Shown: piece by piece, positions 23,088 to 31,995 of the stretch
How the letters are laid out: the number at the start of each line of letters is the position of its first letter
Position numbering within the stretch: the first letter of the stretch is position 1
NCBI GenBank assembly: GCA_018816735.1
Contig: JAHIVH010000041.1
Span: 1-34,619 of the forward strand
Reading direction: 5' to 3'
Source: Pseudomonadota bacterium
GTDB lineage: Bacteria > Desulfobacterota > Desulfobacteria > Desulfobacterales > JAHIVH01
DNA length: 34,619 bases
Notes under the pieces: generated by a model
Database searches by the model: none
What the model was told of the DNA's origin: nothing
What the model saw: the letters and a program-made list of their open reading frames with translations, nothing else
Position numbers and translations under genes: made by a program

Positions 23088-26000
23088 TCAGGGATATATG
23101 GAAATGGCTCCGGATGCTTTCATCAAAGCCTCATGAAGGTACAGGTATGAATTGCCCTGTGTTATCTCATTGGTTTCGTTAATTTCAAGAAAGCGTTTTC
23201 GAGCTTCGGACAGGTGCGTGTTATCCCCCAGTCTTTTTCCGATTTCAAAATGGGTAAGGGCTTTTTCAAATGTTGCCTCAAGTTTTTCAGCGCAAAGAAT
23301 GCTTTTCAACCACCATTTTTTTGCCTTTTTTTCTTTCCCTTTCAGAAAATAATAGGTTCCCGACATCCGGTATATCTGGGGCGTGCCGCCTTTAAAAATG
23401 GCGTTTGTTTTCAGGGCATCCCTGAGTGCGGCAGCAACTTTTTTGGCCGTTACCGGTTCTGCTGCGATATCTGTTCCCGTTTCCCAGGCCAGGAGGTAGC
23501 CTTTGGCAAGGGCGTTTTTAAACAGGGAAACCATGGGGCCGTTTAATTTATGGTTCGTAATCATTTGCCGGGTCTCCTCAAGAACGGAAATCCCTTTTTT
23601 AAAGTCTCCTTTATACAGATAACATTTCCCCAGATCGGTATAGGCCTGCGCACCGTCATACAGATCCGGAATGTCCTTCAATAACTGAACTGCCGAAGAG
23701 AGTGTCAGTATGGCCTGATCCAGGTTCCCGTAATAGACCAGGTTTAGCCCCATGCCATGCAGTCCCCATCCCTGCAGCAGAAGATCACCGCTTTCTTTCC
23801 CGATCTGGTAGACCTGTTTGGACAATGCCATGCTTGTCTTGAAATGACTCATGAAATTATGCAAAAAAGCGGTCCATATGGTGGCATTCCCCCATTTTCG
23901 AGAGTCTCCGGCTTGCCAGTAGGCATTTGCGCAATGCTCATAAAGGGAAATGGCCTCCTTCCACGCTGCCTTGAATTCACGGTGAACCGAAACGCCCAGA
24001 TAGCCCAGTCCTAAAATGATCGGGTTATCGGCCTCTTTAGACAACTGAAGCGCTTTTTCAGAATAGAATCCCGCCATCCTGAACATACCCAGCGTATTCA
24101 GGATCAGTCCCACCCCCATGGCGCCTCTGGCGATGCCTGACAGGGATTTTTTCCGTTCGGCATGGTTGAGGCCGGTAATGACATTTAAAAGAAGTCTTTC
24201 CCGGTTCATGAAGTAATCGATCCATCCCATGATTTCATATATCCGGAATGTTTCCTGGGTTTCCTGATCCGTATCGTCACTGGAAAGATTGCTTGCGACA
24301 AAAGAAAACAACCGGTGAAGGATCTGTACGACAACTTGTTTGAAGATGGCGCTCCGGATTGTCCAGCGTGTCGATGGCACCGGATGAGACAAGAGAGACA
24401 AGGCCTTCTGAAAACAATTGATCGCATTCTGGTGATCACCATGATGAAAGAATGCTTCTCCCATTTTTCGTTCAAGAGCCGCTCTCTGTAAGGGGTCCCA
24501 TTTTTTGCCGAAGACCTTTTCATAGGCGATCATGGCTTTTTTATAGTGCTCAAGCGCTTCCCGGTCATCTGCGATCTCTTCGGCCTTGTTGCCTGCTTTA
24601 AAGAGATAGTCTTTGGCTTTTTTCCAGTCTTCTGCATGGGCAAAATGGTAGGCGAGCTTACTATAGAATTCCTCGATCCGGTCCGGAAATATGGATTCAA
24701 TGGCATCTGCCACTTTCTGGTGCAGATCTTTTCTCTGGGTTTTCAGGATGCTTTCATACGCGGCCTCCTGGGTCAGCGCATGCTGGAATATATATTCCAG
24801 AGCGGTTGTCGCAAAATCATTTTTTCTGATAAAATCAATTTCCTGCAGTTTGAAAATTTTTGCATCAAGCGTATCACTGTCGCAGATGGTCTCAAGTATG
24901 CTGTAGAGAAAATGTCGCCCGATAATAGAGGCGATTTTCAGAATATGCCGCTCATCTTCTTCAAGCCGGTCAATGCGGTCGGTGATGAGCCCCCTCAAGG
25001 TCCCTGGAATCTCCACTTTTTCAGCATCGGTTTTGATCTGCCAGCGGTTTCCGGTTTTACTTCTTGCAATCACTTTTTTATCGATCAGTGACCTCAGGAT
25101 CTCTTCTACAAAAAAAGGATTCCCTTCTGATTTCCGGTAAATAATTGAGAACAGTCGCTCCGGAATGTTGTCTATTTTCAGAAGGTTTTTAATCAACTGG
25201 CGCACGCCTTCAGGGTCGAGTGTCGAAAGGGTTATGTCGGTCAGATGCCCGGGATATGTCTTGGCGATGATATCCGTGAGGTTTTTGGACGGCGAGGCAT
25301 GCTCATTCCTGCCAACCGTAATGATGATCAGAGGCACTTCCGTCACCAGGGGAAGAAGATGGCAAATCATCTTCAAAGATGCGCTATCCAGCCAGTGGGT
25401 ATCTTCAAAAACCAGAACAAGCGGTTTTTTTTGAGCCATTTTTTCAATAAAATGGTAGACGGAGCGGAAGATCTGATGGCCGATGGCTTCTCCATCCAGA
25501 AATTTGATACGCTCCAAAAGCCTTCCCCGGATTTCAAGATTGAGGAGGTTTGCGATATAGGGGAGGATATCCGTATGGCGGTCAGGCAAAAAAAGGATAA
25601 TTTTTTTGGAAAGCTTTTTAAGGGCAATGGCATCTGTATCTTCAGGGTCTATATCTGCTGACCGTTTGATGATCTCGATGAAGGGGCCATAGCTGGTTGA
25701 ATGGCCATATGGCAAGGATTTCCCTTCGAGCCAGTTGAGGTCCATGTCTTTTAAATACGATTTGACTTCCGCAAGAAGTCTTGATTTCCCGATACCCGCA
25801 TCTCCTGAAACCGACAGAATCGCGCCTTTTTTTGACCTTATATGTTTTTCCAGCGTCTCTTTAAACAGATGAAACGGTTGATTCCTTCCCACCAGAGATG
25901 CGTGAAGCATTTTTGTTTTTAAACTGATTTCCGGTGTTTTCCGGGGAAAAAGTGTTTTATAGATTTCGATTGCGTGGCTTTTGCCTTTGACCTTCACCGG

Positions 26001-26690
26001 TTTCATCCGCTTGAAGATAAAATTCCGGTTCGCCTGCCTGAATGTTGTCGCACCGACAATGATTTCGCCATCTTTTGCAACACTGGTCAGTCGGGAAGCG
26101 GTGTTTACCGTATCTCCGGTCACATCGATAACGCCTTTTCGGATCGTTTCCGTAACTACAAGGCCTGTGTTGATGCCTGTATGCATGGAAAGGGGGCGTC
26201 CGATTTTGTCTGCCCATGGGGTGGCGCTTTCCTGAATCACCTGGTGAATTTCCCTGGCAGTCTTGATGGCTCTGACAGGATCATCTGCATGGGAAACAGG
26301 GGAACCAAAAACAATCATTGCCGCGTCTCCCAGATATTTGACAATGGTGCCCTGATATTTCGTAACCACGTCACTGATTTTTTTGAAGACATGTGCCATG
26401 AGTTGATTGATGTCTTCCGGATCGAGCTTTTCAGATATGCTTGTATATCCGGTGATGTCAGTGAAAAGGACCGTGACCACTTTTCGTTCAGGGGTTTTGA
26501 GAGCAAATATCAGGTCACTGGTGGCGTGGGTCTTTATGGATTGACCGCACTCGCCGCAAAATTTAAATGGGGCGGGATTTTTATTGCCGCAGGTTTTGCA
26601 GACAATGACTGGTTCTTGTTCTGGGGTAGGGTAATGCATTTCATGTTTCATGTGTTCATGCGTGTGGACGGAAAAAGTCATAAGCTGCAT
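23088..26690 (-). CDS. Soluble adenylyl cyclase-like protein: zinc ribbon, class III cyclase, AAA ATPase, TPR
   Basis: A 1200-residue cytoplasmic signalling protein. Residues 31-48 are a zinc ribbon (CKTC, CGEC). Residues 68-245 are a class III cyclase with metal aspartates Asp78 (FTDITGYT) and Asp122 (YLGDAAM), purine-specifying Lys118 and Asp189, and transition-state Asn196 and Arg200, so ATP should be the substrate and cAMP the product. Residues 265-560 are a P-loop ATPase (GDAGIGKS at 296-303, Walker B LVLVFED). Residues 690-1190 are TPR-like helices. This is the layout of mammalian soluble adenylyl cyclase with only one cyclase domain. The start is uncertain: several nearby in-frame ATG codons have no good ribosome site. 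No partner gene is evident. Confidence 0.92.
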   Translation of the reverse strand: MQLMTFSVHTHEHMKHEMHYPTPEQEPVIVCKTCGNKNPAPFKFCGECGQSIKTHATSDLIFALKTPERKVVTVLFTDITGYTSISEKLDPEDINQLMAHVFKKISDVVTKYQGTIVKYLGDAAMIVFGSPVSHADDPVRAIKTAREIHQVIQESATPWADKIGRPLSMHTGINTGLVVTETIRKGVIDVTGDTVNTASRLTSVAKDGEIIVGATTFRQANRNFIFKRMKPVKVKGKSHAIEIYKTLFPRKTPEISLKTKMLHASLVGRNQPFHLFKETLEKHIRSKKGAILSVSGDAGIGKSRLLAEVKSYLKDMDLNWLEGKSLPYGHSTSYGPFIEIIKRSADIDPEDTDAIALKKLSKKIILFLPDRHTDILPYIANLLNLEIRGRLLERIKFLDGEAIGHQIFRSVYHFIEKMAQKKPLVLVFEDTHWLDSASLKMICHLLPLVTEVPLIIITVGRNEHASPSKNLTDIIAKTYPGHLTDITLSTLDPEGVRQLIKNLLKIDNIPERLFSIIYRKSEGNPFFVEEILRSLIDKKVIARSKTGNRWQIKTDAEKVEIPGTLRGLITDRIDRLEEDERHILKIASIIGRHFLYSILETICDSDTLDAKIFKLQEIDFIRKNDFATTALEYIFQHALTQEAAYESILKTQRKDLHQKVADAIESIFPDRIEEFYSKLAYHFAHAEDWKKAKDYLFKAGNKAEEIADDREALEHYKKAMIAYEKVFGKKWDPLQRAALERKMGEAFFHHGDHQNAINCFQKALSLLSHPVPSTRWTIRSAIFKQVVVQILHRLFSFVASNLSSDDTDQETQETFRIYEIMGWIDYFMNRERLLLNVITGLNHAERKKSLSGIARGAMGVGLILNTLGMFRMAGFYSEKALQLSKEADNPIILGLGYLGVSVHREFKAAWKEAISLYEHCANAYWQAGDSRKWGNATIWTAFLHNFMSHFKTSMALSKQVYQIGKESGDLLLQGWGLHGMGLNLVYYGNLDQAILTLSSAVQLLKDIPDLYDGAQAYTDLGKCYLYKGDFKKGISVLEETRQMITNHKLNGPMVSLFKNALAKGYLLAWETGTDIAAEPVTAKKVAAALRDALKTNAIFKGGTPQIYRMSGTYYFLKGKEKKAKKWWLKSILCAEKLEATFEKALTHFEIGKRLGDNTHLSEARKRFLEINETNEITQGNSYLYLHEALMKASGAISIYP

Positions 26691-26901
26691 TTCCGAACCA
26701 TATGTATCAATTTTGGATAATAATTTCTATTTCGAGCAACGCCGGTTGAATCCTGAGTGTACGCAGGGAATACATATTGCAAATCATATGTTGTGTCAAA
26801 GGATAAAGTGGCAAATGACTCAATATTTTGTATTCTTTTATACAAGTTATTAATCTGACTGGCAATTTGAATTCATTATAGATAATATAATTTTTTTGGT
26901 T

Positions 26902-29559
26902 TCACCATCGGTTGATTTCAATTTGAAATGAGCCTGCCCGGATGTGTTTTCCGCCTGAAAATGAGGATTGAGGAAAAAAGCCGCGGTCCTGATAGGCCAG
27001 TTTCAGAATAATATCCTGGCCTGTGATTTCAAAAGGGAAACAGGACAAGCCGGTTTTAAACAGGAATTCGTCACAGGTGTTTTTTCGGGTTGAAAACGCG
27101 TACTCAATCTCGTTTCTAAATTGCCACCGCCTGTTATCGTCAAAGGAAATAAGCGTTTCAATCCTGAATGGCAGAAGGATTGCCGCATCTGGCCCGGTAT
27201 CCCTGTCTTTGGAAAGCGCGTTTTTTGATCTTCCCCCCGCAAGTTCAGCCCCACCGGAAATATACAGATAACGATCATGATCCGGTGCAGACCAGATGGA
27301 AAGAAGTCCTTCAATTCCCGCATAGGTGCCATACCCGCTTTTTTCCTCGCCTGAACCGTATATATCAAGAAGGGTCAACCCAAGACCAAAATTCCCCGCA
27401 GGTTCATAGAACGAGGGGACCCGATTCAAGCGATCCCTGAATTTTCTTAATTGCAGTGCCGTGAATGTGAATGCCGCCGGTCTGAATCGGTTTTCCTCGA
27501 CCATGAGTGACATGGAAAAAAAATCTATACTGCTGCTCCGCTGCATGGAAAGGTTTGATCGAGACCCCATCGGTTGACGATGAAGCGCACCTTCAAGCAT
27601 GATAACAGGCTCTGTGTCTGAACGCCAGGCATCGTAGAATCCGGCGCCAGCCGAAAACCGGTAATGGCCTGTGTGTGAGGTGCCTTTTCCCCTGGCCTTT
27701 TTTTCAAGGCCTGAAAAATAGTCTTCCATCTGTTGATCCGCATCAACGGCGATATCGTCAATCTGTTTTTCAGATGGGCCCAAAATCTCCTGCTGCATCC
27801 GTCTTGCTTCAGCTGTGACACTGCTGGTGTAATTTTCACATCTCAGGTCCTTGTAGCTGTATGCCATTTCCGCTTCCTGGGTAAAGACTGCCAGCCTGTA
27901 TATGGCATTTGATGTTTCCGGATAAATTTTTGCGATGTCTTCCAGGTCTTCTGCAGCGGAAAGACGCGTGTCAACATGTCTCGATATGAGGCGGGACGTC
28001 TCAGGCCAGTCCGCAAAAGGGAGTTGGTCTGAAAGCCGGTTTAAGTCTTCTTTCAGCAGTTCCTGGGCGATATATCCTTTTTTCCGGTAACTGTAGAAGG
28101 ACGGATACACCGGTTCGGCGATTTTTTTTCGGACCATCATGCTGATCAGGGTATTTGGGGGGGATACCAGGGGATCAAACCGGATCAGGTCTTCCTCTCC
28201 GATACCCTGGGCAATCACATGAAAAAGGACGGACGCGCAATTCTGACTGAAAAAATAGTAGGCTGCCTGATAATGTTTTCTGGCAGAAAAAAGTCTTTCC
28301 AACAGATTTTTTTTCTGGGTATCGGTGAGGTTCAGTTTGAATCTCAACAGGTCGCGGCCCTGTTCGATGGTATAGGATTTAAGGGTATATAAAAGGGTCT
28401 GGCGGTCCATGATGGTCAGAAAGCCGCCGGACAATCCCTTAAGGGACTGGACGATCGATTCAAGCGGTGGCTCGTCATTCGCGTTGTTGTTGACGATGTT
28501 GAACCAGTTCTTTTTGCATTCAGGCTGGACAGGTATGTCTGCTTCCACTGGTATCTGCTTTGTGTTTCCGTCATCCGTATCTGCAAGAAATGAAATGACA
28601 AGGTCATATGGATTTTCAATACCGTTTTGTACAGAAGAAGGATTATTGTTCAGCGTGATTCTCAAAACGAGATGACCTGCAATCTCGGATACATCGCCGG
28701 TTCCTGGTGTGGCATAGAGGATTTCGAATCCGGTAACCGTATCCATGTTGACCGGTCCGATGTTTATTTCTTCACCGGTGTCCGGGTTTAAAAAAACAAT
28801 ATCCTCAAGAAATTCGTCTTCCATGTCTTTGCAACAGATATTCGGCGCATCCAGCCAGGATGAATAATCAGGGAAGTGCTTCTTCATAAACAGATATTTG
28901 CCGGGTATCCGGCATTTGATGGTATTTTCAGGGGCTGCATTGACCGGAAGTATGAAATAAATGGCTGTTGCGATTAAGTCCTCTTCCGGATTTTTCATGC
29001 CAAAAGGGAACGCATAAGCCTTTGGTGATTTATTGGTTGCCCATTTCCAGGGAATCGGGATATTCAGACCAAACACCTTCATGCCCCCCCATTCGCTCAT
29101 TTCGAGCCATTCTTTATTTCTGCTGATTTTATGCGCGTTGTCATAACGCTTTATCAGGTAATATAAAATCTGAGCGGCGGCAGGCAGGTGATCTTTATTG
29201 GCGATTTTTTCACCGGAAAACGGTTTTGATAATCCGTTTGATTGGTAGGTGACGATATTTTTACAGTGAAAAGAAAACAGGCGGTTGTTTTTGAGGAATT
29301 TGACCGGCACCTTATGGATACGGTCATGTTCAGCATGCTGCAATTCTTTGGGAAGCCTCTTAAGCATGAGAACAATGTCAGCTATTTCATGAGAATCCCA
29401 GCGGTCACTGAATGCGTTTTCCACAAGGTCGATGCCGTAACCGGATATCAGCTCCCGTCTCTTTTCTTCTGTTTGATCGTGGCCTTTTGCTGCAGCATTA
29501 GCCTGCCACATGACAAGCAGGCAGAGCATTAACCGAGTGATGGAGGTTCTGAGCCTCAT
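26902..29559 (-). CDS. DUF4105 (Lnb N-terminal-like) envelope protein with C-terminal beta-barrel
   Basis: An 885-residue exported protein (signal peptide about 1-23). A central DUF4105-type region has the family's two candidate catalytic residues: His296 in AGHLVLR and Cys441 in SQNCASVL, as in papain-like or NlpC/P60-like folds. Residues about 640-885 alternate polar and aromatic residues in short strands and end in a final tryptophan, like an outer-membrane barrel. DUF4105 proteins are common in Gram-negative envelopes, with no settled function. Its ATG lies 3 bp after the stop of the repeat-protein gene, so the two are translated from one mRNA. A role in cell-wall or surface-protein processing is possible but not shown. 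Confidence 0.8.
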   Translation of the reverse strand: MRLRTSITRLMLCLLVMWQANAAAKGHDQTEEKRRELISGYGIDLVENAFSDRWDSHEIADIVLMLKRLPKELQHAEHDRIHKVPVKFLKNNRLFSFHCKNIVTYQSNGLSKPFSGEKIANKDHLPAAAQILYYLIKRYDNAHKISRNKEWLEMSEWGGMKVFGLNIPIPWKWATNKSPKAYAFPFGMKNPEEDLIATAIYFILPVNAAPENTIKCRIPGKYLFMKKHFPDYSSWLDAPNICCKDMEDEFLEDIVFLNPDTGEEINIGPVNMDTVTGFEILYATPGTGDVSEIAGHLVLRITLNNNPSSVQNGIENPYDLVISFLADTDDGNTKQIPVEADIPVQPECKKNWFNIVNNNANDEPPLESIVQSLKGLSGGFLTIMDRQTLLYTLKSYTIEQGRDLLRFKLNLTDTQKKNLLERLFSARKHYQAAYYFFSQNCASVLFHVIAQGIGEEDLIRFDPLVSPPNTLISMMVRKKIAEPVYPSFYSYRKKGYIAQELLKEDLNRLSDQLPFADWPETSRLISRHVDTRLSAAEDLEDIAKIYPETSNAIYRLAVFTQEAEMAYSYKDLRCENYTSSVTAEARRMQQEILGPSEKQIDDIAVDADQQMEDYFSGLEKKARGKGTSHTGHYRFSAGAGFYDAWRSDTEPVIMLEGALHRQPMGSRSNLSMQRSSSIDFFSMSLMVEENRFRPAAFTFTALQLRKFRDRLNRVPSFYEPAGNFGLGLTLLDIYGSGEEKSGYGTYAGIEGLLSIWSAPDHDRYLYISGGAELAGGRSKNALSKDRDTGPDAAILLPFRIETLISFDDNRRWQFRNEIEYAFSTRKNTCDEFLFKTGLSCFPFEITGQDIILKLAYQDRGFFPQSSFSGGKHIRAGSFQIEINRW

Positions 29560-29562
29560 CTG

Positions 29563-30810
29563 TCAGGATTCAATCCACTCGACCCTGGTTTTAAGCTCAG
29601 GAATGATGTAGGTCATGATCTTCTGCAGGTCGCTCCGTGTGGCTTTCCGGGGGAAGGCCTTTATGATGACGTGCGCGAGCAGTTCCTGTGGCACCATCAA
29701 TTTCTCCGAGAAAGTGTCAAGTGCCGGCCCCTTAAATGCGTATGCTTCCTTTACGAGTTCATCTGCCGTATCCGGATCGATCAGTCGGGCCTGATAATTT
29801 TTCCATATGATTTTCATCGTATTCTCAAGGGTGGCGTCCAGCCGGATACTGACTTTGATGGTGATGTCACCTATATTTTTTGAACCGGCGGTGGTGGCGT
29901 TTCCTGTTGACCGGACGATTCCGGGTGATACATCGCTTATCTTTCCCGATACTTCGCTTGAACGGTCAGATGCTTTGGTGGTCACCTTCCCTGTAGGTTT
30001 GGTAGCGTTGTCGTAGGTGGCCTGAAGGACGGGCTCTGTGGCTTCACTGCTTTTTCGGGTGGCCCGTGACGAAGCGTCTGCAGATTTTTCAGTGGCTTCC
30101 GAGCTTTTTTTCGACCCCTTTTCGGTCACTTCCGCACTTTTGTCCGTGATAACCGTGGATTGTTCGGCGGCTTTTTCGGTCATCTCGGTTGATTTGTTGC
30201 TGGCCGTTGTGGTGAGGTCTGCCGCAGGTTTTGTGGAATGATCATATGTGGCCTGGAGCACAGGTTCAGTGGCTTCACTGCTTTTCCGGGTGGCCCGTGA
30301 AGATGCATCCGCGGATTTTTCAGTGACCTCCGAGCTTCTTTCCGATCCCTTTTGAGTTGTTTCAGCGCTTTTATCTGTAATAACAGTTGACTGTCTGGAT
30401 GATTTTTCAGATATATCTTTTGTCGCCTCTGTGTAGGGCGCGGTTTTTTCCGTGAGTCTGGATGAAACATCTTCGGTGGATTTGGTGCTTTGCTCGCTTG
30501 CTTCAGATGACACTTTGGATGCTTTGGCAGATGAATCAATGGACTGATCGCTGACTTTTGTTGAAAATTCTGCGGTGGGCTGGGTGGATTGCCTGTATGT
30601 ATGTTGCGAGGTGGCTTTTGACTGTTTTGCCGATTCATCGGATACTTTCGTTAACTGATCCCCGGTTGGTCTGATGCTTTTCCGGTAGGTGCTGTTCGCC
30701 GAGTTCAGCGTTGAGCGGCCGCTTGTTAAAAAGGGGCCGGCATTCAGTGTGTTTGACAGACAGATGGCAAACAGTGCCGTGAAAATGATCAGCATGGTTT
30801 TGATGTGCAT
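29563..30810 (-). CDS. Exported Ser/Thr/Lys/Glu-rich 11-residue repeat protein
   Basis: A 415-residue protein. Residues 1-24 are a signal peptide. Residues 33-311 are low in hydrophobics and rich in Ser, Thr, Lys and Glu. From 125 to 311 it divides into 17 units of exactly 11 residues: position 2 is small (S/A/T) in nearly all, position 6 mostly T/S, and position 11 mostly acidic. A recurring segment TYxxSxxPT starts at 41, 71, 188 and 265. Residues 140-188 are duplicated at 217-265 (77 residues, seven 11-mers, apart). The final 105 residues (about 311-415) are a normal, mostly helical domain. AGGGGG precedes the ATG. No family recognised; an extended periplasmic rod or amphipathic helix is plausible. 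First gene of an operon with the DUF4105-barrel gene. Confidence 0.85.
   Translation of the reverse strand: MHIKTMLIIFTALFAICLSNTLNAGPFLTSGRSTLNSANSTYRKSIRPTGDQLTKVSDESAKQSKATSQHTYRQSTQPTAEFSTKVSDQSIDSSAKASKVSSEASEQSTKSTEDVSSRLTEKTAPYTEATKDISEKSSRQSTVITDKSAETTQKGSERSSEVTEKSADASSRATRKSSEATEPVLQATYDHSTKPAADLTTTASNKSTEMTEKAAEQSTVITDKSAEVTEKGSKKSSEATEKSADASSRATRKSSEATEPVLQATYDNATKPTGKVTTKASDRSSEVSGKISDVSPGIVRSTGNATTAGSKNIGDITIKVSIRLDATLENTMKIIWKNYQARLIDPDTADELVKEAYAFKGPALDTFSEKLMVPQELLAHVIIKAFPRKATRSDLQKIMTYIIPELKTRVEWIES
30017..30393. repeat. 146-bp direct repeat, two copies 231 bp apart, inside the 11-mer repeat gene
   Basis: Bases 30017-30162 and 30248-30393 are similar along their length, with substitutions mostly at third codon positions. 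The spacing of 231 bp equals 77 codons, or seven 11-residue units. This shows that the coding repeat grew by segment duplication and that selection has since kept the protein sequence. Confidence 0.85.
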
Positions 30811-30932
30811 GTGGTGCCCCCTGATTGGTTGGTTTAATTGCCATATGATTTATATCTGTCTTTTGATATGAATTCACCCTTCTACATGAATTCTGTCAGA
30901 ATAGTCAAAAAAATTATTTCTTAAAAACAGGA

Positions 30933-30961
30933 TTGACAAAATTTTCAATAAGCGATTAGCT
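30933..30961 (+). promoter_or_regulatory. Promoter of the small conserved protein gene
   Basis: A perfect TTGACA (30933-30938) is followed by a 17-18 bp spacer and a weak -10 (TTAGCT, or TAGCTA one base later). It lies 56 bp before the start codon, in the gap with the divergent repeat-protein gene. Confidence 0.4.
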
Positions 30962-30993
30962 AATTGAATTTTTAATATTGATAAAGGAGATAC

Positions 30994-31356
30994 ATGATGG
31001 CGAACGCCGGGCAGGATGAAAATATTGATTTCTCAGTAGATAAGAACAATCTGTATAATGAAGAGTCTATAACGGATTTAAAAGTGGCATCCATAAGAGT
31101 TCTCAAGCCAGTTAATATCGATGGCACGGAAGATAACTCCAGAAAAATGATCTATATCGGCCACACCCAATTGATGTCACCCCAGGGCCCCATACCGATT
31201 CAGGCAAAGCTCAAGGCTGAAAATCTTAAAGATGCGATAGATGAATTTCCTGAAGCCATGAAACAATCCATGGCTGAAATGATCGAAAGAGCCCGGAAAA
31301 TGCAGGCCCAGATGAAACAGCAGAATGATTCGAGAATAATCGTCCCTGGAAGATAA
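30994..31356 (+). CDS. Small conserved cytoplasmic protein of unknown function
   Basis: A 120-residue soluble protein. It has no signal peptide or membrane segment. The opening (IDFSVDKNNLYNEESITDLKV) and the THTQLMSPQGP-like core (GHTQLMSPQGPIPIQAKL) match a protein type often seen in Desulfobacterota and Geobacter genomes, known only as a conserved cytoplasmic protein. The C-terminal half (DEFPEAMKQSMAEMIERARKMQAQMKQ) is a charged helix that could form a coiled coil. AAAGGAGA precedes two adjacent ATG codons at 30994 and 30997; the second has the better spacing. No link to neighbours can be argued. Confidence 0.8.
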   Translation: MMANAGQDENIDFSVDKNNLYNEESITDLKVASIRVLKPVNIDGTEDNSRKMIYIGHTQLMSPQGPIPIQAKLKAENLKDAIDEFPEAMKQSMAEMIERARKMQAQMKQQNDSRIIVPGR

Positions 31357-31455
31357 ACCTTAACAATAGGGTAAAGGTAGCAAATTCAGGTAAAAAGTTA
31401 AAAATATCATCTTTTTAAGGCGTAAAACAACATAAAATACCGGAGAATAATAGTT

Positions 31456-31890
31456 ATGGCAAAAGCGATTATTGTTTATTCCACACGAACGGGTGATACA
31501 AGAAAAATTGCAGAATTTGTTGCTGAAGGTCTGCGGTTCTCAGCCATTGACGTTAAACTTGCCGAGGCAAAGGATATAAAAAAGGAAAGTGACCTCAATG
31601 GATATGATATATATGTGTTCGGGTCATCCACCTACCACGGTGAGATGATGCCTGCCATGAAGACCTTTCTTTTTCTTGCGGAAAAAGCAGAGCTTCAGGG
31701 AAAGGCGGCTGGTTCCTTTGGCGCATTTGGATGGAGCGGTGAGGCTGCGGAAAGAATTTTTGACACCATGAAGAATATTTTTGGCATGGATATGGTCAGC
31801 ATTCCGTTAATGCTCAAATCCGGAGATATCGCCGGTGGCATAAAAATGGCCCAGGATTATGGCCGGGAGCTTGCGAAAAAAATTGCATAG
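31456..31890 (+). CDS. Flavodoxin
   Basis: A 144-residue protein of standard short-chain flavodoxin size. The FMN phosphate loop is STRTGDTRKIA at 9-19, close to the usual T-x-T-G-x-T; here the order is S-T-R-T-G-D-T. The two loops that hold the flavin ring are around GSSTYHGEMMP (56-66) and GAFGWSGEA (89-97). The C-terminal helix is intact. It is a cytoplasmic one-electron carrier that can replace ferredoxin under iron shortage. CGGAGAA lies upstream of the ATG. It follows the small conserved gene by 99 bp with no clear terminator, so they may share a transcript. Confidence 0.93.
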   Translation: MAKAIIVYSTRTGDTRKIAEFVAEGLRFSAIDVKLAEAKDIKKESDLNGYDIYVFGSSTYHGEMMPAMKTFLFLAEKAELQGKAAGSFGAFGWSGEAAERIFDTMKNIFGMDMVSIPLMLKSGDIAGGIKMAQDYGRELAKKIA

Positions 31891-31995
31891 GATTCTTTAG
31901 CAAGACATCGATATCTCTGATCTTCAGGAAATGGTACAGACAAAATACAGTTACTCTTTTTTTCGAATTGTTGATAAACGGCTATTGTAATCCCA

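Noticed and set aside
29807..30241. Plus-strand Ser/Ala/Val-rich frames opposite the repeat protein
   Set aside because: They are antisense shadows created by the repeated codons of the minus-strand gene.
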